Shown: positions 43,536 to 50,763 of the stretch, piece by piece
How the letters are laid out: each line of letters starts with the position of its first letter
Numbering within the stretch: position 1 is the first letter of the stretch
Assembly: GCA_024508935.1 (NCBI GenBank)
Contig: JANINW010000097.1
Coordinates: 22,858-76,276 of the forward strand
Origin: Flavipsychrobacter sp.
GTDB taxonomy: Bacteria > Bacteroidota > Bacteroidia > Chitinophagales > Chitinophagaceae
Length of the DNA stretch: 53,419 nucleotides
Reading direction: 5' to 3'
Translations under genes and position numbers: made by a program
Notes under the pieces: model-generated
Databases searched by the model: none
What the model saw: only the letters and a program-made list of their open reading frames with translations
Told to the model about the DNA's origin: nothing

Positions 43536-43988
43536 TCACTTACCCTTCATTGGGTCTGTTAGTAGATTTATGAAAATAACAGTAAAACGCACATTCGCAA
43601 AAAGAGTATATCCAAGTATAAACACAACTGCAATATTATACCATTGAATGCATGTTATGCCATCATTTACACATTTCATCAAAGGAATTATAAACGACAG
43701 AGATACACTAAGAAGGTCTAACCATAGAGCAACTTTTAAATGGCGATTTAAGGTATGGAAATAACCGCTATCCTTTACAAAGTCCATTCGTCGCGTATTA
43801 ATAGTATTGATAATAGTAAGTATTGTTAATAAAAACCCTAACAGCGTAGCGCACAAAGACAGCGATATCTCAATTAGCTTTTCAATAATTTTATCTACAC
43901 CGCTAACTCGATCTTGATACCTATAAAATACGTACGTCACTAATATAGCAACTGCTATAGGCCAGTACTTTTCAATTGTATGTCTCAA
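43536..43988 (-). CDS. Polytopic membrane protein, second gene of an AT-rich pair
   Basis: The 150-residue protein has four predicted membrane helices (about 9-23 PIAVAILVTYVFYRY, 42-62 ISLSLCATLLGFLLTILTII, 85-105 VALWLDLLSVSLSFIIPL, 115-142 YNIAVVFILGYTLFANVRF). The loop between helices 2 and 3 is basic and charged (NTINTRRMDFVKDSGYFHTL). Its ATG overlaps the stop of the upstream 321-residue gene (ATGA), so the two are translated together. The sequence is clearly more AT-rich than its neighbours. Family not recognised. In a two-gene defence-type module this would be the membrane effector, but that is inference from layout. Confidence 0.7.
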   Translation of the reverse strand: MRHTIEKYWPIAVAILVTYVFYRYQDRVSGVDKIIEKLIEISLSLCATLLGFLLTILTIINTINTRRMDFVKDSGYFHTLNRHLKVALWLDLLSVSLSFIIPLMKCVNDGITCIQWYNIAVVFILGYTLFANVRFTVIFINLLTDPMKGK

Positions 43989-44950
43989 TGTGTTTTCAAT
44001 TTATAAGCTGTGGTTAACATTTTCCGATGAGGTAAATAAGTATTGGTTAAGAGTTCGTAACGTGCATCGAGCTTTTCTAAACTATTTAATCTTACCCTTG
44101 GAACCCAAATACCGTCCTTCATTCTTTGTTGTATTAAATCAATCGTATCTGTTTTGCTATCATCACCCTCCTTGCCTGATACTAAAAGTTTCTTTAGCTC
44201 CTTTTTATCCTCCGATTTTAATTTTAAGAAATCCCGTACGTATGCTTTTATGGTTCTTAATGATAAAGACGAATCCCGATTATAGCCTACTGACAAAACC
44301 ATTTCCAAAATATCTGTATTGGTATCGTCTGCCGCATTCATTACCTGTTTTGCTGACACGTTCTTTCCACCAAAAATGTCACCCGACTGCAAGTTAGCGA
44401 CCTTTACCTCAAATTTTGTAATGCTCGTCATGCTGTTAAGTTTGTTTATTTCTGAAGGATTTATGACTACAGCATACTCTAATCCAGGTACATTTAAATT
44501 CTTTTCAAAGAAGTTACAAAATGAACCTATACCAACACCGTTTTTTACCGATTCGATCATTACAATGCACGTCTCGGGGTCAAAAATGAAGGATGTCTCA
44601 TATCCAAGTCCCTTCCCGTCTTCTATTTCTAATGGCGTACCGACTTGAGTTGCATCATCAAAAGTGAACGGTATGTCATTTTTCTGATTATGAATTAGCG
44701 TACCGTACACTAATCCATTTTTATCACTGTGCAGTTTCCCTCTTAAAAGACTCACACTACTTTCATCCTCTCTTTCAATAGATTGATATTTCGCGGGCGG
44801 CGCGTTAAATGCGTCTACAAGTTTCTTCCTCGCAGATTTTCTATTTTCTGCTAATCCATCGTTGGAGGGCTCAACTTGATAAAAACCAAGGTTGACATAC
44901 TTTTCAGGTTTCATAAATATTTTGTTTAGCTCCAATAAAACTAATGACAT
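43985..44950 (-). CDS. Cytosolic protein of unknown family, first gene of an AT-rich pair
   Basis: Starts at ATG 44950 (321 residues), or at ATG 44914, which begins MKPEKYVNLGFYQVEPSNDG and has GGAG 15 bp upstream. It is soluble with a beta-rich N-terminal half: GLVYGTLIHNQKNDIPFTFD, LGYETSFIFDPETCIVMIES, GLEYAVVINPSEINKL. The C-terminal half is helical (LRTIKAYVRDFLKLKSEDKK). The FIFDPE...IVMIES centre is vaguely reminiscent of DUF6731-type proteins; I could not confirm this. The gene is AT-rich, sits inside the phage head module and is coupled to a membrane protein. It may be an accessory defence or exclusion gene. Confidence 0.7.
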   Translation of the reverse strand: MSLVLLELNKIFMKPEKYVNLGFYQVEPSNDGLAENRKSARKKLVDAFNAPPAKYQSIEREDESSVSLLRGKLHSDKNGLVYGTLIHNQKNDIPFTFDDATQVGTPLEIEDGKGLGYETSFIFDPETCIVMIESVKNGVGIGSFCNFFEKNLNVPGLEYAVVINPSEINKLNSMTSITKFEVKVANLQSGDIFGGKNVSAKQVMNAADDTNTDILEMVLSVGYNRDSSLSLRTIKAYVRDFLKLKSEDKKELKKLLVSGKEGDDSKTDTIDLIQQRMKDGIWVPRVRLNSLEKLDARYELLTNTYLPHRKMLTTAYKLKTH

Positions 44951-44964
44951 TAATTATAATATGG

Positions 44965-44982
44965 TACCGTTTTTTAACGGTA
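44965..44982. promoter_or_regulatory. Operator-like inverted repeat upstream of the two-gene pair
   Basis: TACCGTT-TTTT-AACGGTA is a perfect 7-4-7 inverted repeat, 15 bp upstream of the first possible start codon. It could be an operator or a small hairpin; no known regulator site is recognised. Confidence 0.45.
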
Positions 44983-45035
44983 TTACATGGAGCTATATAC
45001 TATCGCGAAACGAAATATAACATCAAACTCCCCCC

Positions 45036-45860
45036 CTACCCATTCAACTCAAACCCCGGGTTATCCTTTACCAATGCAGTCAGATGAGCCTGGAATTCGG
45101 CTCCCCGTGGCTGGCGGCCTTCGCGGCGCCAGGCTTCTGCTACTTCACTTTGGCGGGTGGGCAGGCCGGGGCCCAGGGTACTGTTGCTGCCGCCACGGCC
45201 ATCGCGGCGGGGTGCTTCGGTGGTGAGCCAGTTCTCTGCCGCAAATACATGCTCCAGCACCTTATCTACCGGCAGGTTGTTTTGCAGCTCGTCCTTCAGC
45301 GGCTGGCCTTTGTACAGGTAAGCGCCATCTTCATCGCGCGCCAGCTTATTTTTTAGCAGCAGCAGCCGGTCTTCATCGGTCACCTGCATACTGCGCTGCG
45401 CCGGAAATTTACTGAGCCATTCTGCATCGCGGGCCACTTCTTCTTTCTCTGTTTGCAGGGCGGTGTATTTATCCTTCCATTCGCCAATGCTATCGGTAAG
45501 CTGTTTCTTTTCTGCCTCCCATTGCCTGCGTGCCTCATCCGGACCGATACCTGCTTCTGCTATTTTCTTCTCTGCATATTTTTCCAAAAACAGGTGTATA
45601 TCCTTACCGGGAAAATCAAAGCCATGCTCTTCCTTCAGCTTTCCTACCATCACCTCCTGGCCGCCGCGGTAGTAGCCCGTTTTCACGCTCTCCTTGGTAT
45701 TGGCAATAAGGGTATTATAGGCTTCGGTGTTGTACACTTTTATATCCCCCGGCAGGGGTATATCCAGTTCTTCTTTTGCGTTCATCCATTGGCTTACCTG
45801 GTCTTCGGGGTACTGCAATAGCTGCAGCAATGCTTCCAGCGATTCTTTCTTTATGTTCAT
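45036..45860 (-). CDS. Phage scaffold-like head protein
   Basis: The 274-residue protein is acidic, Lys/Glu-rich and helical. A central coiled coil (about 110-160) reads RQWEAEKKQLTDSIGEWKDK YTALQTEKEEV without Cys or membrane segments, and a flexible Gly/Arg/Pro-rich region (RRDGRGGSNSTLGPGLPT) precedes the C-terminus. Composition and place between terminase and capsid genes fit a scaffolding protein. The capsid gene should follow directly, but is 7 kb away beyond the inserted cargo. Confidence 0.65.
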   Translation of the reverse strand: MNIKKESLEALLQLLQYPEDQVSQWMNAKEELDIPLPGDIKVYNTEAYNTLIANTKESVKTGYYRGGQEVMVGKLKEEHGFDFPGKDIHLFLEKYAEKKIAEAGIGPDEARRQWEAEKKQLTDSIGEWKDKYTALQTEKEEVARDAEWLSKFPAQRSMQVTDEDRLLLLKNKLARDEDGAYLYKGQPLKDELQNNLPVDKVLEHVFAAENWLTTEAPRRDGRGGSNSTLGPGLPTRQSEVAEAWRREGRQPRGAEFQAHLTALVKDNPGFELNG

Positions 45861-45869
45861 AGGTACAGT

Positions 45870-46091
45870 TTATTCAGTTTCGAAATAATAAAAGCCGCTG
45901 TTCAGCCACTGGCGGTTCAGTTCATCGGCCACCCATTGCTCGGCCTGTGTTATATGCTCCGGCTCGTCGGTCAGCTTTTTGGGTATGAGGTTGCCCGCGG
46001 TATCTCTTTCCAGCTCATCGCCGTTACGTTTGGGTGTTACACGGTGTTTGGCAAAACGCTTACGCGGGATGATGGGTTGTTTCTTTTTCAT
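45870..46091 (-). CDS. Small basic phage protein
   Basis: The start is taken as ATG 46091 (73 residues, MKKKQPIIPRKRFAKHRVTP), since the longer frame reads through a low-complexity leader. The N-terminus is very basic and the rest is charged (KLTDEPEHITQAEQWVADEL NRQWLNSGFYYFETE). It lies 9 bp before the scaffold-like gene. Family unknown; possibly a remnant or small head-assembly protein. Confidence 0.55.
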   Translation of the reverse strand: MKKKQPIIPRKRFAKHRVTPKRNGDELERDTAGNLIPKKLTDEPEHITQAEQWVADELNRQWLNSGFYYFETE

Positions 46092-46183
46092 TTTTTTTGT
46101 GTTATTGTGGTAATTGTATTGCATCCTGGAATTCGATTGAGCTTTATTGCGATTTCCCTGCTTATTATCTCTGCTCAACTTCT

Positions 46184-46219
46184 CTTACTTTTCTTTTGCG
46201 TCGCCAAAAGAAAAGTAAG
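46184..46219. repeat. Perfect 15-bp inverted repeat (hairpin)
   Basis: CTTACTTTTCTTTTG and CAAAAGAAAAGTAAG flank the 6-nt loop CGTCGC. It lies between the TerL remnant and the small basic gene. The arms are A/T-rich without a GC-rich core, so it is not a classical terminator. Confidence 0.75.
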
Positions 46220-46295
46220 AAACGATGAATAAAGAAGCCTAAGATGAAGATAGACAGTAGCCTAATAGACTTTCTGAACAACACAGCTCAGGAGA

Positions 46296-46357
46296 TATCT
46301 CGCATGCGCTCTATATGACGATCATCGGTTGGGCAGACGACTAACGCCTAACCCCTA
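46296..46357. repeat. CGTCATAT repeat (copy c, reverse) joined to a GTTAG repeat
   Basis: In reverse orientation this holds CGTCATATAGAGCGCATGCG, GAGATATCTCCTGAGC and, next to it, the GTTAG unit (GACTAACGCCTAACCCCT, 46339-46356). The stop codon of the truncated TerL ORF lies inside the GTTAG unit. Confidence 0.75.
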
Positions 46358-46826
46358 CTTCTTCTTTTTTCAACCTCTGAATAGTATACGCTTCCAGCGA
46401 AGCGTTGAGGGCTTCTATGGTGGCGGAGATGCATTCGTCAACAAATGCGCCCGTTATCTCCAGCGATCCCAGCTCATCATAGTTCGGGTCGGAAGGGTAA
46501 TGCCCCAGGTCTTTCAGCAGCACTTCGCTGCCATTGAAAAAACGGATGCGGCTTTTTACTTCGTTGTATTTAAAATGTACTTCCTGCTGTATGCCCTGCT
46601 GCGCACATACATCGAAGAAGGTATTGAGGGTGGTCTCCTTCAGCGTCTTCAGCGATGTACGTCCTATCACCCAGCGCGTGCCCGCATACTTCAGCGCACA
46701 CTTCAGCACCCAGAAACTACCCAGCACACTTTTACCACCACCCGCACCGCCGCCAAATACCAGTTCGGTAGTGCTATGGTCTTCCAGCCGCGCCAGCGCT
46801 ATTGTTTGTTTAGGACTGAGTTTCAT
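46341..46826 (-). pseudogene. Terminase large subunit, truncated after Walker B
   Basis: The 161-codon ORF begins as a normal TerL (MKLSPKQTIALARLEDHSTT) with Walker A GGGAGGGKS (25-33, Lys32), the adenine/arginine-type WVIGRTSLKTLKETTLNTFF and Walker B ITGAFVDE (125-132). After Cys132 similarity ends; about 20 unrelated residues (TIEALNASLEAYTIQRLKKE) lead into the GTTAG repeat and a stop. A full TerL has 400-550 residues, so the second half of the ATPase and the whole RuvC-like nuclease are missing, together with the portal gene that should follow. It cannot package DNA alone. Confidence 0.85.
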
Positions 46827-46829
46827 TAT

Positions 46830-46932
46830 AGTCGTTAGGGGTTAGGCATTAGGCGTTAGTCTGGGGGTAATAGTCGTTAGGGGTTTGTCGTTAGTATGGA
46901 GGTAATAGTCGTTAGGCATTAGTCGTTAGTGG
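46830..46932. repeat. GTTAG repeat array upstream of the TerL remnant
   Basis: At least eight GTTAG units occur in about 100 bp, as TAGTCGTTAGGGGTTAGGCA and variants, with the longer sub-unit GGTAATAGTCGTTAGG repeated. Orientation is opposite to the copy at the other end of the TerL remnant. Confidence 0.8.
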
Positions 46933-46949
46933 CGGGCAAAGCCAAACCA

Positions 46950-46998
46950 GTAGTCGTCATATCGAGCACATGCGAGATATGACGACATGGGTTGAGCA
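46950..46998. repeat. CGTCATATCGAGCAC repeat, copy d
   Basis: GTCGTCATATCGAGCACATG, then CGAGATATGACGACATGGGTTG; an internal inverted repeat GTCGTCATATC / GATATGACGAC makes a hairpin. Opposite in orientation to copy c, so copies c and d flank the TerL remnant as inverted repeats. Confidence 0.75.
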
Positions 46999-47034
46999 AT
47001 GCATTGAGCAATTGAGCCATTAAGCCATTAAGCA

Positions 47035-47484
47035 TTACACAGCCCGTTCCTCATTCCAGGTGATCGTAACCGGCCCTACATCTTTCTTATCGGTAAACAT
47101 AGCCAGGTGGCGGCCCAGCAGCTCCAGGGCTTTGGTAGCACCTGTGCTGTCAAATTTATATTCGCCGGTTTCCTTCATGCAGCGCTCCTGTGCATCCCAA
47201 CGCAATACAGGTGTCGCTTCCATGCAGCGGCGGTACACCTCTACCAGGTTGTGCACTACAAAGTCCGCATCTACATGGGTGCGTTCGCTGCGCGCATCCA
47301 TTAGGGTGCTCAGGTGGGCATGTACCTGCGGGTTCTTCAGCAGGTGGTTAGCCGCATTCGCTGCCGATGCTTTTGCATAGCCGGCACGTATGGCGGCCTG
47401 CGTGGCGTTGAGGTCGGCAAGGTATTCTTCGCAAAACTGCTGCTGTTTTGCCGTCAGCGGTTTTAATTTTTTTCCGGTAGGCAT
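47035..47484 (-). CDS. Terminase small subunit
   Basis: The 149-residue protein carries the Terminase_2 (XtmA-like) N-terminal HTH: LTAKQQQFCEEYLADLNATQ AAIRAGYAKASAANAANHLL (about 8-48) and VHAHLSTLMDAR. The C-terminal part (EYKFDSTGATKALELLGRHL AMF) is the usual oligomerisation region. TerS binds phage DNA at pac/cos and recruits TerL. It lies upstream of the broken TerL gene, separated by repeats. It appears intact. Confidence 0.9.
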   Translation of the reverse strand: MPTGKKLKPLTAKQQQFCEEYLADLNATQAAIRAGYAKASAANAANHLLKNPQVHAHLSTLMDARSERTHVDADFVVHNLVEVYRRCMEATPVLRWDAQERCMKETGEYKFDSTGATKALELLGRHLAMFTDKKDVGPVTITWNEERAV

Positions 47485-47486
47485 AT

Positions 47487-47963
47487 TTATATAGGATTAT
47501 AGTCGGGGATGACGGTGGGGTCGTACACAGCCTCGTAAGGGCCTTCGGTAATACCCTCGCCTTTGCACAGCGGGCAGGTAACATATATGCCGCTGTCTAC
47601 ACCGGGGTCGGTAGCTACCAGGCTTTTGTCTATAGTGCTGGGTATCTTGCCCAGGCCGGTGCATTGCGGGCAGCCATTGGGGTCGGTAAAGGTGTTGGTG
47701 ATAGCTGCCTGGAAATCGCCCAGCACATTTATCTCGCCTATTATCAGCGCTTCAATGTCCGTCTTTAGCTGGTTCAGCGCAGCCACCCATGCGGTATCGC
47801 CGTCGCCGTTGTCTATAACGTCCTGTATCAGCGCGTCTGCACCGGCTATCAGCGCGGTCTTATCGGCGGTGGTACTTTTTAAAGTGTTGAAATCTGCAAG
47901 CAGCCTGCTGAGCTGCATAATGGATGCCCGGCCAAACTCCAGGCGTGGTTGTTGTAGTGGCAT
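47487..47963 (-). CDS. Phage protein with DnaJ-like double CxxC motif
   Basis: The 158-residue protein has a helical N-terminal part (LSRLLADFNTLKSTTADKTA) and a C-terminal zinc-knuckle-like element: CPQCTGLGKIPS and CPLCKGEG about 33 residues apart, as in DnaJ-type C-x-x-C-x-G-x-G repeats. The stop lies 2 bp before the TerS start, so the two are coupled. It is the first late gene seen on this side. Function unknown; a zinc-stabilised packaging or regulatory role is conceivable. Confidence 0.7.
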   Translation of the reverse strand: MPLQQPRLEFGRASIMQLSRLLADFNTLKSTTADKTALIAGADALIQDVIDNGDGDTAWVAALNQLKTDIEALIIGEINVLGDFQAAITNTFTDPNGCPQCTGLGKIPSTIDKSLVATDPGVDSGIYVTCPLCKGEGITEGPYEAVYDPTVIPDYNPI

Positions 47964-48145
47964 GATAGGGTTTTATTGATAGTGCCTGCTGCAAAGTTAG
48001 GCGTTATTTTTATTAGCAAAAAAAATCTTTTTGTTGTGGTTTTGTTGTGTTTTGTAAGGAATTGTAAGCAATGCCCAGGATGTAAACGATACGGATGGCT
48101 TTCATAGAGCATTACAAGATACTTCACTCCCCCCCAATAAAAAAG

Positions 48146-48170
48146 GCGCAGGCTGTTGTTTAGCCTGCGC
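48146..48170 (-). terminator. Rho-independent terminator at the right flank of the prophage
   Basis: GCGCAGGCT and AGCCTGCGC form a 9-bp GC-rich stem with a 7-nt loop, followed on the minus strand by TTTTTTATT. The rest of 47964-48536 contains no gene I can support, apart from a second GC hairpin near 48262. Confidence 0.75.
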
Positions 48171-48536
48171 TTGTGTTTCCGGTGGGGTTTAACAGCGATG
48201 GGATGAAAATACCGCCCCGCTGCCGTGCCCGGAATACTCAATTTTATGTAGGCAGGCCCGGGTATTGAGCCCGGCAGCCGGTATCTTACGCCTTTCTACG
48301 GCCCGCTCAGCACCGTATTATTGTCATTATCATAAATTATTTTCAGGCCGTGCCAACAGGCATTAAAAATGCATTACCCTGATAACGCCTTCTATATACA
48401 TGCGCTAATAAACTATGTAAAATAGCTATCCACTTCTTTTAAACATTCGGTGGCCTGCCATTGTATTTTAGTTGTAGTAACAGGTATTATGCCTTTACTT
48501 TACAGATATTGATGAGCGTGCTTAACCGATAAATTC

Positions 48537-48977
48537 ATGAGTCAAACAAACAACGAAAAGGACATTCTGCTGGCCGAGGATGATAATGATGATGTAGTGC
48601 TTTTTGAAATGGCCATGAAAAAACTGCAGATACCTTACCAGCTGCGCGTGGCCGCCAATGGCGACCTGCTGTTTGTACTGCTGAAGGAGCGTATGCCGCA
48701 CCTGCTGTTCCTGGACATACATATGCCCTGTAAAGACGGCGTAGCCTGCATACAGGAGCTGCGCCAAAACCGGGCATACGACGGGCTGCCGGTAGTGATG
48801 TACACCTCCAGCAACGCGAAGAAGCATATAGAAGAAAGCTTTCGCGGTGGCGCCAATATGTACCTGGCCAAAACAAATACATTTGGCGAGCTCACTGATA
48901 AACTGAAAAAAGTATTTGCGGTAGACTGGGCCAATTATATGCATTACCCGCCCGCCGGCGAGTTTGTCATCAACTAA
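48537..48977 (+). CDS. Response regulator receiver protein (Rcp1-like)
   Basis: The 146-residue protein is a stand-alone receiver: acidic pocket ILLAEDDNDDVVLF (about 10-23), phospho-Asp in LLFLDIHMPCKDGVACI near 61, Ser/Thr VVMYTSSN near 88 and Lys in ANMYLAKTNTFGELTD near 112. The DDNDD motif and the loop after the phospho-Asp resemble phytochrome-associated Rcp1-type regulators, common in Bacteroidota. No kinase lies next to it. It overlaps the convergent 78-residue gene by 4 bp. Confidence 0.9.
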   Translation: MSQTNNEKDILLAEDDNDDVVLFEMAMKKLQIPYQLRVAANGDLLFVLLKERMPHLLFLDIHMPCKDGVACIQELRQNRAYDGLPVVMYTSSNAKKHIEESFRGGANMYLAKTNTFGELTDKLKKVFAVDWANYMHYPPAGEFVIN

Positions 48978-49210
48978 AGCAGGCTTACTTTGCCTGTGCT
49001 AAAAATAGCGTGCGTGCGCCGCCTGTTTTCAGGCAACTCTATCTGCACCTTGCCTTCAGCCTGCAGTTCTTCCAGTATGGCCTTTATGGCATCTATCTCC
49101 GTATTCAGGGCCATGGCCAGGCTGTCTATACCTATATGTTTTCGGCGGGTATAACTAAGGCGGTACATCTCCCTTAGTTTTTCTAAAACTAATGCTGTTG
49201 TTATTTTCAT
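48974..49210 (-). CDS. Small winged-helix-like protein
   Basis: The 78-residue protein reads as one compact helix-turn-helix with wing: TALVLEKLREMYRLSYTRRK, SLAMALNTEIDAIKAILEEL, then GKVQIELPENRRRTHAIFST. The IDSLAMALN...IKAILEELQAEGKV segment is typical of winged-helix proteins. It may be a DNA-binding regulator of the small paralogous genes just upstream on the same strand; that is inference. Confidence 0.65.
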   Translation of the reverse strand: MKITTALVLEKLREMYRLSYTRRKHIGIDSLAMALNTEIDAIKAILEELQAEGKVQIELPENRRRTHAIFSTGKVSLL

Positions 49211-49228
49211 GGTACGGCGTTTAAATTG

Positions 49229-49489
49229 TTATGCGTTCTGTGAGGGCGCAGGTGTGGGTGTGGGCGCTGATGAAGAGGAAGATGCAGGTAATTCGGGCAG
49301 GTATGCGCCTATACGCTCTGCCAGCTCTGCGGGAACACCGCCGGCCTTCCAGGTACCGTTTTGCAGGTACAGCACGGTAGCCGTGCCATCTACTACAATA
49401 TTGTAATAAGCTTCGTCATTGTTGCGTGTATATACTATTACGTCGTAGCGCGTTGCGTATAGTGTTATTACGCCTGAAAATAAAACCAT
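49229..49489 (-). CDS. Small protein of a tandem paralogous pair (copy 1)
   Basis: The 86-residue protein (MVLFSGVITLYATRYDVIVY) is about half identical to the protein at 49842. Shared are the first eleven residues, Y-x-N-I-x-V, W-K-A-x-G, E-L-A-x-R-I-G-x-Y-L-P and L-x-A. Copy 1 has an extra disordered tail (SSSSSAPTPTPAPSQNA). The N-terminus may be a short beta hairpin rather than a signal. Family unknown. Its leader resembles that of copy 2. Confidence 0.7.
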   Translation of the reverse strand: MVLFSGVITLYATRYDVIVYTRNNDEAYYNIVVDGTATVLYLQNGTWKAGGVPAELAERIGAYLPELPASSSSSAPTPTPAPSQNA

Positions 49490-49518
49490 GATCTCTCTCC
49501 TTTTTGAATTAAAAAAAA

Positions 49519-49591
49519 CGGTATTTAAGATCGTGAGCAGGATGCTAAATCTCTGGCCGGGTGACGTAGTGCTGACCTAAATTAAATATCG
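49519..49591 (-). promoter_or_regulatory. Conserved leader of small gene copy 1
   Basis: CGGTATTTAAGATCGT (49519-49534) and GCCGGGTGACGTAGTGCTGA through AAATTAAATATCG (to 49591) recur upstream of copy 2 at the same distance. The conservation outside the gene suggests promoter or leader function. The remaining 49592-49841 shows nothing I can support. Confidence 0.55.
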
Positions 49592-49841
49592 GTAAATAAT
49601 GAACTTCGATAGGCTTATGAAGGTACACCCTTACAATGTGATTGCCAAGAATAATACTGCGGGCAGTAATAATACAACAACAATTTAACACCGGAATAAT
49701 GTAATGTTAATTTATAGAATTTATCTATAATCATGCTATCGCGCTCATATTCAGCCTATAGTATGGCATACCGCAATAAAACATACACGGCCATGCAATA
49801 CTCCAACTTTTCTAAAAAAATATTTCAAAGACAGGAAAATA

Positions 49842-50063
49842 TCAGGCATTGACAGCAGCGGCCTGTAATGCAGGCAGGTAACCGCCTATACGGTTGGCCA
49901 GCTCATTCGTAATGCCTTCTGCCTTCCAGCCGTCATTAAAATACAGCTGCGTGCTTAGGTCATTCACCGTTATGTTGTAGAAGGGGGCATTGTTGCTGTT
50001 GGTGTACACCACCACATTGTAGCGTATGAAGTATAACGTGATAACGCCGGAAAAAAGTACCAT
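49842..50063 (-). CDS. Small protein of a tandem paralogous pair (copy 2)
   Basis: The 73-residue protein (MVLFSGVITLYFIRYNVVVY) is the paralogue of the protein at 49229 and lacks its Ser/Pro tail. Core residues are shared as listed there, with a beta-rich first half and a helical second half (NELANRIGGYLPALQAA). Two diverged copies in a row, each with its own leader, indicate a roughly 570-bp tandem duplication under selection. Family and function unknown. Confidence 0.7.
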   Translation of the reverse strand: MVLFSGVITLYFIRYNVVVYTNSNNAPFYNITVNDLSTQLYFNDGWKAEGITNELANRIGGYLPALQAAAVNA

Positions 50064-50093
50064 GATACCTTGTTTTAAAAAATGAATAAAGGT

Positions 50094-50169
50094 CGGTATC
50101 TAAGATCGTAGCATTGGTACAACTATATCGCTTGCCGGGAGACGTAGCGCTAACCCAAATTAAATATCG
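50094..50169 (-). promoter_or_regulatory. Conserved leader of small gene copy 2
   Basis: CGGTATCTAAGATCGT (50094-50109) and GCCGGGAGACGTAGCGCTAA through AAATTAAATATCG (to 50169) match the leader of copy 1. They lie 30-31 bp before the start codon in both cases. Confidence 0.55.
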
Positions 50170-50328
50170 AATTGTAAAAGAACACCTGACAAGGTACACG
50201 AAGGTATGGTTTATAAACGCGGCATTCAAATATATCTGTAAAATCAGGGTTTATCACGCTGCGCATTAAGATGGCATTAAATGCTGCGGCAGAAAGAATC
50301 AGCACATTCCCGGTTTTATATATACGCA

Positions 50329-50361
50329 CAAGCGGCGCGCCCATACGGGTGCGCCGCTTTG
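50329..50361. terminator. GC-rich hairpin
   Basis: AAGCGGCGC and GCGCCGCTT form a strong stem around GCCCATACGGGT, followed by TTGTG on the plus strand. A second small hairpin (ACGCTTT/AAAGCGT) follows near 50371. It lies between the membrane protein gene and small gene copy 2; 50170-50328 holds nothing recognisable. Confidence 0.5.
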
Positions 50362-50400
50362 TGTAAGTATACGCTTTGTGGGAAAGCGTAAACCCTAAAC

Positions 50401-50613
50401 CTATATTACTTCTTCATTACTCTTCTTCACGTCTTTTGTATTGCGTATAAGGCCAATGCCGGCAAAGAAAAACACCGCACCCAGTATACCGTATACAATA
50501 ATGGCACGTATACCTGCATTGTTGTTGCCGCCGTTCACAAAATTCATGGCTGCCATTATCATGCCCCCAATACCCAGCAGGGTGAGAATGATGCCGAAGA
50601 TGCGCTTTTCCAT
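50401..50613 (-). CDS. Small two-helix membrane protein
   Basis: The start is ATG 50613 (70 residues, MEKRIFGIILTLLGIGGMIM), preferred over the longer frame that runs into the repeat region. Two membrane helices (IFGIILTLLGIGGMIMAAM and IIVYGILGAVFFFAGIGLI) flank a short Asn/Gly loop, and the tail is charged (RNTKDVKKSNEEV). Such proteins are widespread in Bacteroidota, with unknown function. Confidence 0.65.
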   Translation of the reverse strand: MEKRIFGIILTLLGIGGMIMAAMNFVNGGNNNAGIRAIIVYGILGAVFFFAGIGLIRNTKDVKKSNEEVI

Positions 50614-50763
50614 ATCAGGCTGTTTTTGTTGACAACTGTATGCCCTAAAAGAACGTGCCATGGGCAATAGGACGATGCGACAATGCGGCATCCACCTACG
50701 CCCCCTTCCAAGGGGGAAATGGATGTCTTCGCTTCGCTCAGAAAAAGCGCCCTTCCTCTTCCC

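Noticed and set aside
36420-46932. GTTAG arrays as a CRISPR
   Set aside because: The units are 6-7 bp with almost no spacers, and no cas genes are present.
47879-48241. Minus-strand ORF of 120 codons
   Set aside because: Overlaps the start of the CxxC phage gene in another frame and crosses the terminator hairpin; composition is not protein-like.
48241-48536. Possible small structured RNA right of the prophage terminator
   Set aside because: Only one short GC hairpin near 48262 could be seen; no conserved ncRNA core, tRNA or tmRNA features recognised.
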